A stretch of 64,000 bases of DNA, from NCBI GenBank assembly GCA_965276825.1, contig OZ255630.1, positions 930,001 through 994,000 on the forward strand, in the 5' to 3' direction. This document shows, piece by piece, positions 56,968-64,000 of the stretch. How positions within the stretch are numbered: position 1 is the first letter of the stretch; each line of letters starts with the position of its first letter. The stretch is from G965276765 sp965276825. Lineage in GTDB: Bacteria > Actinomycetota > Acidimicrobiia > Acidimicrobiales > Palsa-688. The translations under genes and the position numbers were made by a program. Below the pieces are notes generated by a model, which saw only the letters and a list, made by a program, of their open reading frames with translations, searched no databases and had not been told where the DNA came from.

Positions 56968-58303
56968 GGGCCGCCACCGCAAGGGCGCCAGGAGGCCGGC
57001 CGACGACCTGTTTCCCGAGGGGTACGGGCGGCGCGACCCCGCCTACGACGACCCCGCCTACGACGACCCCGCCTACGACGAGCCCGCCTACGACGAGCCC
57101 GCCTACGACGAGCCCGCCTACGAGACTGGTGGCTACGCCGAGCCGGGGTACGACGACCACGGCGACCACGACAACGGTGGCTACGGGTACGACGACGAGG
57201 AGGACGACGGGGGTGCCCACGCCGGTGGGGGTGGTCGAGGCCGGCGGAGCGGCGGGAGCTACCGGCGTCGCCACCCGCTGCTGGCCGCGCTGTTCGTCAT
57301 CGTGGTGGTCGTGGTGGTCCTCGTCGGCGGCGGGGTCTGGTGGGCGTCGCGCCAGATCAACCCGGGCGGCCATCCCGGCCGTCGCGTCACGGTCGTCATC
57401 CCGGCGGGCTCGTCGAGCTCCCAGATCGGCAACCTGCTGGTCGCGGCCAAGGTGATCCACGGCTCCGGCACCCTGTTCCGCTACTACGTGCGCCTCCAGA
57501 GCGCGGCTCCGCTGCTCGCCGGCACCTACTCGCTGGCCACCAACGAGTCGTACCAGTCGGTCATCTCCGTGCTGTCCCAGGGACCGAAGCTGGTGACCCA
57601 TCACCTGGTCATCCCCGAGGGCTACACGCTGCGCCAGATCGCCGAGCGCGTGGCCCGCCTGCCCGGGATGCACTTCAGCGCGACCAGCTTCCTGGCCCTG
57701 TCCTCGCAGGGATCGGTGCGCTCCGCCTACGAGCCGCCCGGCGTCAACGACCTCGAGGGCCTGGTCTTCCCGGCCACCTACCCGGTGGTGGTCGGCAAGA
57801 CCACCGAGGCGTCCCTGCTGGAGAGCATGGTGGCCGCCTTCTCCAACTACGGGTCGGAGATCGGGGTGCGCTCGGCGGCCGCCCGGCACCACCTGACGCC
57901 CTACCAGCTGGTCACCCTGGCGTCCATCGTCCAGGGGGAGGCCAAGCTCGACGCCGACCGCCCCAAGGTGGCCAGCGTGATCTACAACCGGCTGGCCAAC
58001 GGCACCACGCTCGGGGCGGACTCGACGCTGATCTACGCGCTGCGCCTGCGCAACCCGAGCATCAACATCAACTCGATCGACTACCAGCAGGACAACCCGT
58101 ACAACACCCGGATCCACAAGGGTCTGCCGCCCACGCCGATCGACAACCCCGGGCTGCCGTCACTCGAGGCCGCGGCCCGGCCTGCGGCCACCAGCTACCA
58201 GTACTTTGTCGAGGTCAACCCCGACGGGAAGCTGGGCTTCGCCACGACCGGCGCCGGCTTCACACAGCTCCAGGCGGAGTGCCGCGCCGCCAAGCTGTGC
58301 TGA
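56960..58303 (+). CDS. mltG: endolytic transglycosylase MltG
   Basis: Cuts nascent peptidoglycan and ends strand growth. The 447-residue protein has a 105-residue cytoplasmic head containing six tandem 'PAYD(D/E)' repeats encoded by a 15-bp DNA repeat (57040-57120). One helix 'LFVIVVVVVVLVGGGVWW' and the YceG domain follow: 'VIPEGYTLRQIAERVA', 'LEGLVFPATYPV', 'ASIVQGEAKLDADRPKVAS' with the catalytic Glu, and 'LGADSTLIYAL'. It overlaps ruvX by 8 bases. Confidence 0.93.
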   Translation: MAEGRHRKGARRPADDLFPEGYGRRDPAYDDPAYDDPAYDEPAYDEPAYDEPAYETGGYAEPGYDDHGDHDNGGYGYDDEEDDGGAHAGGGGRGRRSGGSYRRRHPLLAALFVIVVVVVVLVGGGVWWASRQINPGGHPGRRVTVVIPAGSSSSQIGNLLVAAKVIHGSGTLFRYYVRLQSAAPLLAGTYSLATNESYQSVISVLSQGPKLVTHHLVIPEGYTLRQIAERVARLPGMHFSATSFLALSSQGSVRSAYEPPGVNDLEGLVFPATYPVVVGKTTEASLLESMVAAFSNYGSEIGVRSAAARHHLTPYQLVTLASIVQGEAKLDADRPKVASVIYNRLANGTTLGADSTLIYALRLRNPSININSIDYQQDNPYNTRIHKGLPPTPIDNPGLPSLEAAARPAATSYQYFVEVNPDGKLGFATTGAGFTQLQAECRAAKLC

Positions 58304-58304
58304 C

Positions 58305-59171
58305 GTGAGGCCACCGCGCGGGACCACCCACGTCGCCGCGGTCATCGGCGACCCCGTCCGCCACTCGCTGTCGCCGGTCCTGCACAACGCCGCCTTCGGG
58401 GCCCTCGGCATCGACTGGGTGCACGTGGCCCTCCCGGTTGCCGCCGGCGAGGGAGGCGCGGCGGTCGAGGCCATGCGGACCCTCGGCATCGCCGGCCTGT
58501 CGGTCACCATGCCCCACAAGCGCGACGTCGCCGGCAGCGTCGACCGCCTGACCCCGACGGGGGAGCGCCTCGGTGCGGTCAACACGGTCAGCGCCGTCGG
58601 GGGCGAGCTCGTCGGCGACAGCACCGACGGCGCCGGGCTGCTCGACGCGCTGCGCGCCGACGAGGGCTGGGACCCAGACGGGCGACGCTGCGTAGTGCTC
58701 GGGACCGGAGGGGCCGCCCGGGCCGTCTGCCTGGCCCTGGCCGACGGTGGGGCCTCGGCGGTGACCGTGGTCGGGAGGAGGGAGGAACGAGCCGCCTCCT
58801 GCGCCCGCCTGGCCGGTGCTGCCGGCCGCACCGGGCGCGTGGATGCCGTCGCCGGCGCCGACCTCGTCGTCAACGCCACATCGGTCGGGATGGCAGCCCA
58901 CGACGGGCTCGACGCGCCCGACCCGCCGCCGCTCCCGCTCGGGCTCGACCCGACCCGGCTCGGGCCCGGCCAGCTGGTCGTCGACCTGGTCTACGCGCCA
59001 CCAGCCACGCCGCTGCTCCACGCGGCGCGCGCCCGGGGGGCGAGCGGGGTCAACGGGATCGGCATGCTGGTCCACCAGGCCGGGCGCCAGCTGCGCGCCT
59101 GGACCGGGCTCGACGCGCCGCTCGGGGCCATGTCGGCCGCCGTGGCCGCGACCTTTGCCGGGCCGGACTGA
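58305..59171 (+). CDS. aroE: shikimate dehydrogenase
   Basis: Reduces dehydroshikimate with NADPH in aromatic amino acid synthesis. The 288-residue protein has 'VIGDPVRHSLSPVLHNAAF', the catalytic Lys in 'SVTMPHKRDVAG', 'LVGDSTDGAGLLDAL' (usually N-T-D-G, here S-T-D-G), the nucleotide loop 'VLGTGGAARAV' and 'DLVVNATSVGM'. GTG start one base after the mltG stop. It is the last gene of the conserved block before the pilus genes. Confidence 0.93.
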   Translation: MRPPRGTTHVAAVIGDPVRHSLSPVLHNAAFGALGIDWVHVALPVAAGEGGAAVEAMRTLGIAGLSVTMPHKRDVAGSVDRLTPTGERLGAVNTVSAVGGELVGDSTDGAGLLDALRADEGWDPDGRRCVVLGTGGAARAVCLALADGGASAVTVVGRREERAASCARLAGAAGRTGRVDAVAGADLVVNATSVGMAAHDGLDAPDPPPLPLGLDPTRLGPGQLVVDLVYAPPATPLLHAARARGASGVNGIGMLVHQAGRQLRAWTGLDAPLGAMSAAVAATFAGPD

Positions 59172-59252
59172 ACGCGCCAGCCGCCCGCACCCCCTTCGTC
59201 GGAGGCCGGTGAGCTCAGCCTCGCGGGCCGCTGGCTGGCCCAATTTCCGCGA

Positions 59253-59258
59253 TACGAT
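59253..59258 (+). promoter_or_regulatory. -10 box of a remnant toxin-antitoxin operon
   Basis: TACGAT ends seven bases before GTG 59266, a leaderless-type promoter like the one at 29900. It would still transcribe the antitoxin gene. Confidence 0.5.
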
Positions 59259-59265
59259 AATGGGG

Positions 59266-59406
59266 GTGGAGATCGATCCGGGTGCCCGCAAGCATGGCGT
59301 ATCCAGCACCTCCATCGCTCACGCCATCGACAACGCCGTGGCCTACAACGCCGAGGTTCGGCGACTGAGCCGACGACCCGAGCACTCCTCTGACGAGGCA
59401 CCCACC
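59266..59406 (+). pseudogene. N-terminal remnant of a BrnT-like toxin, in frame with the antitoxin
   Basis: GTG 59266 (or ATG 59260) reads 'VEIDPGARKHGVSSTSIAHA', matching the start of the toxin at 29913. Then, after 'IDNAVAYNAEV', it skips the 'GPD..G' and 'HAMP' parts. About 15 residues of unrelated text lead without a stop into the antitoxin ATG. An internal deletion explains both the loss and the in-frame fusion, which would give a 138-residue fused protein. Confidence 0.65.
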
Positions 59407-59682
59407 ATGACCAAGACCCACGGCAAGGCCGCTGACGGAACCGAGATCACCGACGAGCTCATTGAGCGCCTGGGCGCCGAGGCCGAGGCCGGTTACGACG
59501 TCGACAAGCTGAAGCCCGGGATGCGCCGAGGGCGCCCACCCATGGGATCGGCTGCCGCCGAGGCTCTCCCCGTCCGCCTGGATCCCGAGCTGCGCGCCTC
59601 GGTGGTCGCCCGAGCCGAACACGACGGCGTCGCCCAGGGTGAGATCGTCCGACGTGCCCTCCGGCAGTACCTCGCCTCCTGA
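59407..59682 (+). CDS. ribbon-helix-helix antitoxin-like protein
   Basis: A 91-residue protein: 'MTKTHGKAADGTEITDELIE', then 'DVDKLKPGMRRGRPPMG', then the ribbon-helix-helix 'LPVRLDPELRASVVARAEHD' ending 'EIVRRALRQYLAS'. It parallels the gene at 30478-30789. The frame also continues upstream into the toxin remnant. It may now be an orphan repressor. Confidence 0.72.
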   Translation: MTKTHGKAADGTEITDELIERLGAEAEAGYDVDKLKPGMRRGRPPMGSAAAEALPVRLDPELRASVVARAEHDGVAQGEIVRRALRQYLAS

Positions 59683-59759
59683 AGGCCGAGAGGACCACTG
59701 ACTGAACCGCTCTGGGTTCGCTGGTCGCGGTTTCGTCACGCAGCGCCGCCGGGCATGCA

Positions 59760-59882
59760 CCGTTCACGGAGCAGTGGCGGGGACGCCGAGGCGAGTACCG
59801 CGTTCGGTACCGCGTCGACGAGCCGGCCCGGATCGTCGACGTGTTGGACGTGGAGCACCGGAGGGATGCGTACCGTGGCTGA
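59760..59882 (+). pseudogene. C-terminal fragment of a RelE-family toxin
   Basis: The frame 'EQWRGRRGEYRVRYRVDEPA' and 'RIVDVLDVEHRRDAYRG' ending at TGA 59882 is the usual RelE C-terminus, with the catalytic-type Arg and Tyr residues. No start or N-terminal half is present upstream. It lies just before pilB and partly overlaps the upstream open frame of that gene. Confidence 0.7.
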
Positions 59883-59971
59883 AGCACCGGAGGCTCAGTC
59901 TTCGTAAGAACGTGCCGAAAGAGACAGCAGATGACTCGACTCCTGCGACGCGCGCCGGGAACCACCGGCCG

Positions 59972-61684
59972 ATGAACCCGTTCGGCGTCACCACCGTGTC
60001 GCACCAGAGCGAGGACACCAGCCTCGGCCGGATCCTCGTGGAGCGCGCCACGCTCACCCCCGAGCAGCTCGAGCTAGCCCAGATCGAGGCGGCCGAGCAG
60101 CGCACCACCCTGGCCCGCTTCCTGGCCGAGTCGGGCCGGGTCACCGAATCCGACCTGGTCGCCGCCATGGCGGTCCACCAGCGGCTGCCCTTCATCGACC
60201 TGCTCGACCACCCGGTCGACGCGGCGGCGGCCCGGCTGATCAGCGAGGCGCTGGCCCGCCGCTACCTGGCCCTACCGGTCGGCTGGGAGGACGGCCGGCT
60301 GCTCGTGGCCATGGTCGAGCCGACCAACGTCATCGCCATCGACGACATCCGCACGGTCACCGGGGCCGAGGTGGCACCGGCAATCGCCACCCGCTCGGCC
60401 ATGCTCGAGGCCATCGGCCGCTACCACCGCCGCGACACCGAGGCCGAGCACATCACCGCCGAGGCGGTCAGCGCCTTCGCCGGCGAGACCGCTCTGGTCC
60501 ACGTGCGCGAGGTCATCGAGGACGCCCCGATCGTCAAGCTGGTCAACGTGTTGATCAGCCAGGCCATCGCCGACCGGGCATCGGACATCCACATCGAGCC
60601 CTCCGAGCGAGACCTGCGGGTCCGCTACCGCATCGACGGCGTGCTCCACGAGGTGATGCGACCGCCGAAGAACATCCAAAACGGCATCATCAGCCGGCTC
60701 AAGGTGATGGCCGACATCAACATCGCCGAGCGCAGGGTCCCCCAGGACGGGCGCATCACCACCGCCATCGACGGCCGCAGCATCGACCTCCGGGTGGCCA
60801 CGCTGCCGACGGTGTACGGCGAGAAGGTCGTCCTCCGGATCCTGGACCAGTCCACCGCGCTGCTCCGCTTGTCGGACCTCGGGTTCTTCGGGGAGAACAT
60901 GACCCGGTACGAGCAGTCGTACCGCAAGCCGTACGGGACGATCCTGGTGACGGGACCGACCGGATCCGGCAAATCGACGACCCTCTACGCCACCCTCAAC
61001 ATCCTGAATGACGTCTCCAAGAACGTGATCACCGTCGAGGATCCCGTGGAGTACCAGCTGACGGGCATCAACCAGGTCCAGGTCAACACCAAGGCCGGGC
61101 TGACCTTCGCCGCAGCGCTGCGCTCGATCCTGCGCTCCGACCCCGACATCGTGCTGGTGGGGGAGATCCGCGACCGTGAGACCGCGGTCATCGCCATCGA
61201 GGCCGCCCTGACCGGCCACCTCGTGCTCTCCACCCTGCACACCAACGACGCGGCCAGCACCCCGGGGCGGCTCATCGAGATGGGCGTCGAGCCGTTCCTC
61301 GTCGGCAGCTCGCTCGACTGCGTCGTGGCCCAGCGCCTGGCCCGTCGGCTGTGCACCAAGTGCAAGCAGGCCTACCAGCCGGAGTGGGCCGACCTGGTCG
61401 CGGTCGGCTGGGACATGGAGGAGCAGGGTGACTCGCTGCCCACGCTCTTCCGAGCCGCCGGCTGCGGGGCCTGCGGGCGCACCGGCTACCACGGCCGCTT
61501 CGCCATCCACGAGGTGCTGCAGGTCAACGAGGAGATGGAGCGGATGATCTCCGACCGGTCCCACTCCGACGACCTGCGCAAGGCCGCCGCCGCTCAGGGC
61601 ATGCTCTCGCTGCGCCAGGTCGGCCTCAGGGAGGCCGCCTTCGGCAAGACGTCGCTCGAGGAGATCCTCCGGGTCATCGCCTGA
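59972..61684 (+). CDS. pilB: type IV pilus assembly ATPase PilB
   Basis: Cytoplasmic hexameric motor for pilus extension, 570 residues. The N-terminal MshEN domain ('LGRILVERATLTPEQLELAQ') comes first. The GspE core follows with 'ASDIHIEPSERDLRVRYRID', Walker A 'LVTGPTGSGKSTTLYATL', the Asp box around 'ITVEDPVEYQL', Walker B 'DIVLVGEIRDRETA' and the His box 'LSTLHTNDAAST'. A zinc tetracysteine ('LCTKCK', 'CGACG') is present. The ATG at 59972 is chosen; the GTG at 59996 is also possible. Confidence 0.95.
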   Translation: MNPFGVTTVSHQSEDTSLGRILVERATLTPEQLELAQIEAAEQRTTLARFLAESGRVTESDLVAAMAVHQRLPFIDLLDHPVDAAAARLISEALARRYLALPVGWEDGRLLVAMVEPTNVIAIDDIRTVTGAEVAPAIATRSAMLEAIGRYHRRDTEAEHITAEAVSAFAGETALVHVREVIEDAPIVKLVNVLISQAIADRASDIHIEPSERDLRVRYRIDGVLHEVMRPPKNIQNGIISRLKVMADINIAERRVPQDGRITTAIDGRSIDLRVATLPTVYGEKVVLRILDQSTALLRLSDLGFFGENMTRYEQSYRKPYGTILVTGPTGSGKSTTLYATLNILNDVSKNVITVEDPVEYQLTGINQVQVNTKAGLTFAAALRSILRSDPDIVLVGEIRDRETAVIAIEAALTGHLVLSTLHTNDAASTPGRLIEMGVEPFLVGSSLDCVVAQRLARRLCTKCKQAYQPEWADLVAVGWDMEEQGDSLPTLFRAAGCGACGRTGYHGRFAIHEVLQVNEEMERMISDRSHSDDLRKAAAAQGMLSLRQVGLREAAFGKTSLEEILRVIA

Positions 61685-61728
61685 GCGGCGCCCTTCAGGT
61701 CGGGGTCGGGCCTGCCGACCATGAGTGC

Positions 61729-63279
61729 ATGTCCGACTCTCGCGCCGTGGGCGACCTGCTGATCGCCCGCAAGGTGCTCTCCCGAGACGACCTCGCCGAG
61801 CTGCTGCACCGGGAGGAGGCCGAGGGCACCCCCTTCGTCCAGCTGGCCATCTCGAGCGGGACCGTCGGCGAGCGCGACGTGGTCGGCGCCATCGGCGAGC
61901 ATCTCGGCCTGGCCGTGTGGAATCCCCTCGACCGGCCGATCCCGCCGATGGTGCGGGGGATGATCGCCGGCCACCTGGCCCGCAAGCTGCGTGCCCTGGT
62001 GGTCGGCATCGACGGCACCGACCTGATCGTCGCCATGGAGGACACCGCCGACCGCGGGGCCCTCGACCAGGTGGCCCAGGTCACCGGCTGGCCCGTGCGT
62101 CCCGCCATGGCCACCGTTGGTGACATCCGCGCCGCCCTGGACGACCTCTACGGACCCGACGTCGACGTCGAGTCAGGCGACGAGACCACCGTCGAGGTGG
62201 GCGAGGAGCCCGAACCGCTCCACCTCAACACGCTGCTCGTCCAGATGATGGCGCTCGGCGCCTCCGACCTGCACCTGAGCGCGGGCCGACCGCCGGCCAT
62301 CCGGGTCGACGGGAGCATGCGCAACCTGGACGGCTACCCGGCGCTGTACGGCTCCCAGCTGCGGGAGCTCATCTACAGCGTGCTGGCCGACCGCCAGCGG
62401 GAGCGCTTCGAGACCGACCTCGAGCTGGACACGTCGCACTCGATCCCCGACGTCGGGCGCTTCCGGCTCAACGTCATGTACCAGCGCAACAGCGTCGGTG
62501 CGGTGCTGCGGGCCATCCCCCACGAGATCGTCCCGCTCGAGCAGCTGGGTCTGCCGCCGGCCGTCGGCGAGCTGTCCAAGCTGCCGCGCGGCCTGGTGCT
62601 GGTCACGGGACCGACCGGGTCGGGCAAGAGCACGACGCTCGCCTCGATCGTCGACATCGTCAACTCGACCAGGGACGGCCACATCATGACCGTCGAGGAC
62701 CCGATCGAGTTCCTCCACACTCACAAGCGCTCGGTGGTCAACCAGCGCGAGGTGGGGGAGGACACCCACTCCTTCGCCGAGGCGCTCCGCCACGTGCTGC
62801 GCCAGGATCCCGACGTCATCCTGGTCGGCGAGATGCGCGACCTCGAGACCATCTCCACCGCCCTCACCGCGGCCGAGACCGGTCACCTGGTGTTCGGCAC
62901 GCTGCACACCCAGGACGCCCCGCAGTCGGTCGACCGCATCATCGACGTGTTCCCCGCCCACCAGCAGCAGCAGATCCGGGTGCAGCTGGCCTCGGCCCTC
63001 CAGGCCGTCGTCACCCAGCAGCTCCTGAAGCGGGCGTCGGGCAAGGGCCGCGTCGTGGCCTCCGAGGTGCTCATCGCCACCCCTGCGGTTCGCAACCTGA
63101 TCCGCGAGGGCAAGGTCCACCAGATCTACAGCGTCATGCAGGGCGGCGGCAAGTACGGCATGAAGACCATGGACCACTCGCTGGCCGACCTGGTGCGCGC
63201 CGGCGACATCGGCCTCGACAACGCCCTCGAGCTGGCCCATCACCCCGACGACGTCCGCCGCCTCGTCGGCACCAACTGA
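61729..63279 (+). CDS. pilT: pilus retraction ATPase PilT with an N-terminal MshEN domain
   Basis: A 516-residue protein. Residues of about 1-150 repeat the MshEN type seen in PilB ('VGDLLIARKVLSRDDLAEL'). The PilT core follows: 'ASDLHLSAGRPPAIRVDG', Walker A 'LVTGPTGSGKSTTLASIV', Walker B 'DVILVGEMRDLETI', His box 'FGTLHTQDAPQS' and the retraction motif 'TPAVRNLIREGKVHQI'. Ordinary PilT is about 350 residues and lacks the first domain, which in other proteins binds cyclic di-GMP. It lies between pilB and pilC. Confidence 0.92.
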   Translation: MSDSRAVGDLLIARKVLSRDDLAELLHREEAEGTPFVQLAISSGTVGERDVVGAIGEHLGLAVWNPLDRPIPPMVRGMIAGHLARKLRALVVGIDGTDLIVAMEDTADRGALDQVAQVTGWPVRPAMATVGDIRAALDDLYGPDVDVESGDETTVEVGEEPEPLHLNTLLVQMMALGASDLHLSAGRPPAIRVDGSMRNLDGYPALYGSQLRELIYSVLADRQRERFETDLELDTSHSIPDVGRFRLNVMYQRNSVGAVLRAIPHEIVPLEQLGLPPAVGELSKLPRGLVLVTGPTGSGKSTTLASIVDIVNSTRDGHIMTVEDPIEFLHTHKRSVVNQREVGEDTHSFAEALRHVLRQDPDVILVGEMRDLETISTALTAAETGHLVFGTLHTQDAPQSVDRIIDVFPAHQQQQIRVQLASALQAVVTQQLLKRASGKGRVVASEVLIATPAVRNLIREGKVHQIYSVMQGGGKYGMKTMDHSLADLVRAGDIGLDNALELAHHPDDVRRLVGTN

Positions 63280-63292
63280 GCGAGGAGCCACC

Positions 63293-64000
63293 GTGCCCAC
63301 CACCTACGCCTACAAGGTCCGCGACATCAGTGGACGGCTGATCACCGGCTCGCTCGACGCCGACAACAGCGACCTGGTCGTCAACAAGCTCAAGGACATG
63401 GGCTACGTGCCCATCTCCATCGACAAGAAGTCCTCGGCCACGAGCAAGGACATCTCCATCCCGTTCCTGACGGACCGGGTCAACCCCAAGGAGGTGTCGC
63501 TGTTCAGCCGGCAGTTCGCCACGCTGATCAACGCGGGCGTCTCCCTCACCCGCAGCCTGGCCATCCTCGCCACCCAGCAGTCCAACAAGCACTTCGCCGG
63601 CGTGGTGGACACCATCCGCTCCGACGTGGAGAGCGGCTCCTCGCTGTCCCAGGCCATCGCCAAGCACCCCAAGCAGTTCAGCCGGCTCTACACCTCCATG
63701 GTGCGGGCCGGCGAGGTGGGCGGCAACCTGGATCGCACCCTCAACGACCTGTCGACCACGCTCGAGAAGCAGGTCGAGCTCAAGCGCAAGATCAAGTCGG
63801 CCATGATGTACCCGGCCGCCGTGCTGACCATGGTCGTGGTGATCATGGCGGCGATGCTCCTCTTCGTCGTCCCGGTCTTCCAGAAGATGTACAAGCAGCT
63901 GGGAGGCACGCTCCCGAAGCCGACGCAGATCCTCGTCAGCATCTCCAACCTGTTCGTCCACGCCTTCCCGATCGTCATCGTCGTCGCCGTGGTCGCCGCG
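63293..64000 (+). CDS. pilC: type IV pilus inner membrane protein PilC (partial)
   Basis: The first 236 codons are present; the gene runs off the right edge. The start is GTG with GAGGAG upstream. The PilC/GspF first domain is visible: 'YAYKVRDISGRLITGSLDAD', 'FSRQFATLINAGVSLTRSLA', 'MVRAGEVGGNLDRTLNDLS', followed by the first membrane helix 'AVLTMVVVIMAAMLLFVVPV'. It forms the platform on which PilB and PilT act. Confidence 0.93.
   Translation, partial: MPTTYAYKVRDISGRLITGSLDADNSDLVVNKLKDMGYVPISIDKKSSATSKDISIPFLTDRVNPKEVSLFSRQFATLINAGVSLTRSLAILATQQSNKHFAGVVDTIRSDVESGSSLSQAIAKHPKQFSRLYTSMVRAGEVGGNLDRTLNDLSTTLEKQVELKRKIKSAMMYPAAVLTMVVVIMAAMLLFVVPVFQKMYKQLGGTLPKPTQILVSISNLFVHAFPIVIVVAVVAA

Noticed and set aside
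1..64000. tRNA, rRNA and CRISPR features
   Set aside because: No tRNA T-loop plus acceptor pairing, no rRNA signature and no regularly spaced repeat-spacer array was found by eye; a covariance-model scan was not possible.

Overview
The window is a high-GC (about 70% by eye) actinobacterial chromosome segment. Mycothiol (MshC-like ligase), F420 (NpdG), phosphatidylinositol-mannoside genes (PgsA, PatA-like, PimA) and Lsr2 all point to Actinomycetota. Type IV pilus motor genes next to aroE and the generally environmental character suggest Acidimicrobiia or a relative; that placement is inference. No rRNA, tRNA or CRISPR array was recognised.

Layout. 1-5056: a two-gene ABC exporter (minus strand), then NUDIX, FAD amine oxidase and adenylate kinase genes, and a redoxin. 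5129-9723: npdG, an mshC-like gene, thrS and a HIT protein. 9743-14535: a minus-strand island made of two copies of a three-gene set (small Tat-signal protein, DUF4331 protein, small 'LDIG' protein). 14835-20129: pgsA, PatA-like acyltransferase, STAS protein, sigma factor, pimA and a membrane pseudo-protease of M48 type. 20259-26493: DUF3048 lipoprotein, pdxS, pdxT, yebC, a Bcp-like peroxiredoxin and ruvCAB. 26494-35452: an accessory region with a ruined vapBC pair, an IS256-family element that cuts a GNAT gene, two toxin-antitoxin-like pairs, an epoxide-hydrolase-like gene divergent from marR, and a broken DUF222/HNH gene. 35466-44114: queA, tgt, yajC, secD, secF, apt, relA. 44183-50247: a second accessory region with an HNH gene, lsr2, antitoxin remnants, a UPF0158 protein, a decayed MntA-HepT locus and an alpha/beta hydrolase. 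50257-59171: hisS, rarA, two small envelope-type proteins, alaS, ruvX, mltG, aroE. 59266-59882: remnants of two more toxin-antitoxin loci. 59972-64000: pilB, a PilT with an extra N-terminal domain, and the start of pilC.

How it fits together. The housekeeping backbone thrS-HIT-pgsA-patA-pimA / pdxS-pdxT-yebC / ruvCAB / yajC-secDF-apt-relA / hisS / rarA-alaS-ruvX-mltG-aroE follows the gene order I remember for Mycobacterium tuberculosis Rv2614c to Rv2552c. The islands listed above are insertions into that old block. Within operons, genes are joined by GTGA, ATGA or TTGA stop/start overlaps. Many first genes appear leaderless: a TANNNT -10 hexamer lies 6-7 bases before an ATG or GTG, and this fixes several starts (ruvC, pdxS, marR, hisS, apt, lsr2).

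The best candidate for an undescribed system is the duplicated Tat/DUF4331/LDIG module. The second theme is an unusual density of decaying toxin-antitoxin genes, several of them broken by a stop codon at a position that is otherwise conserved.
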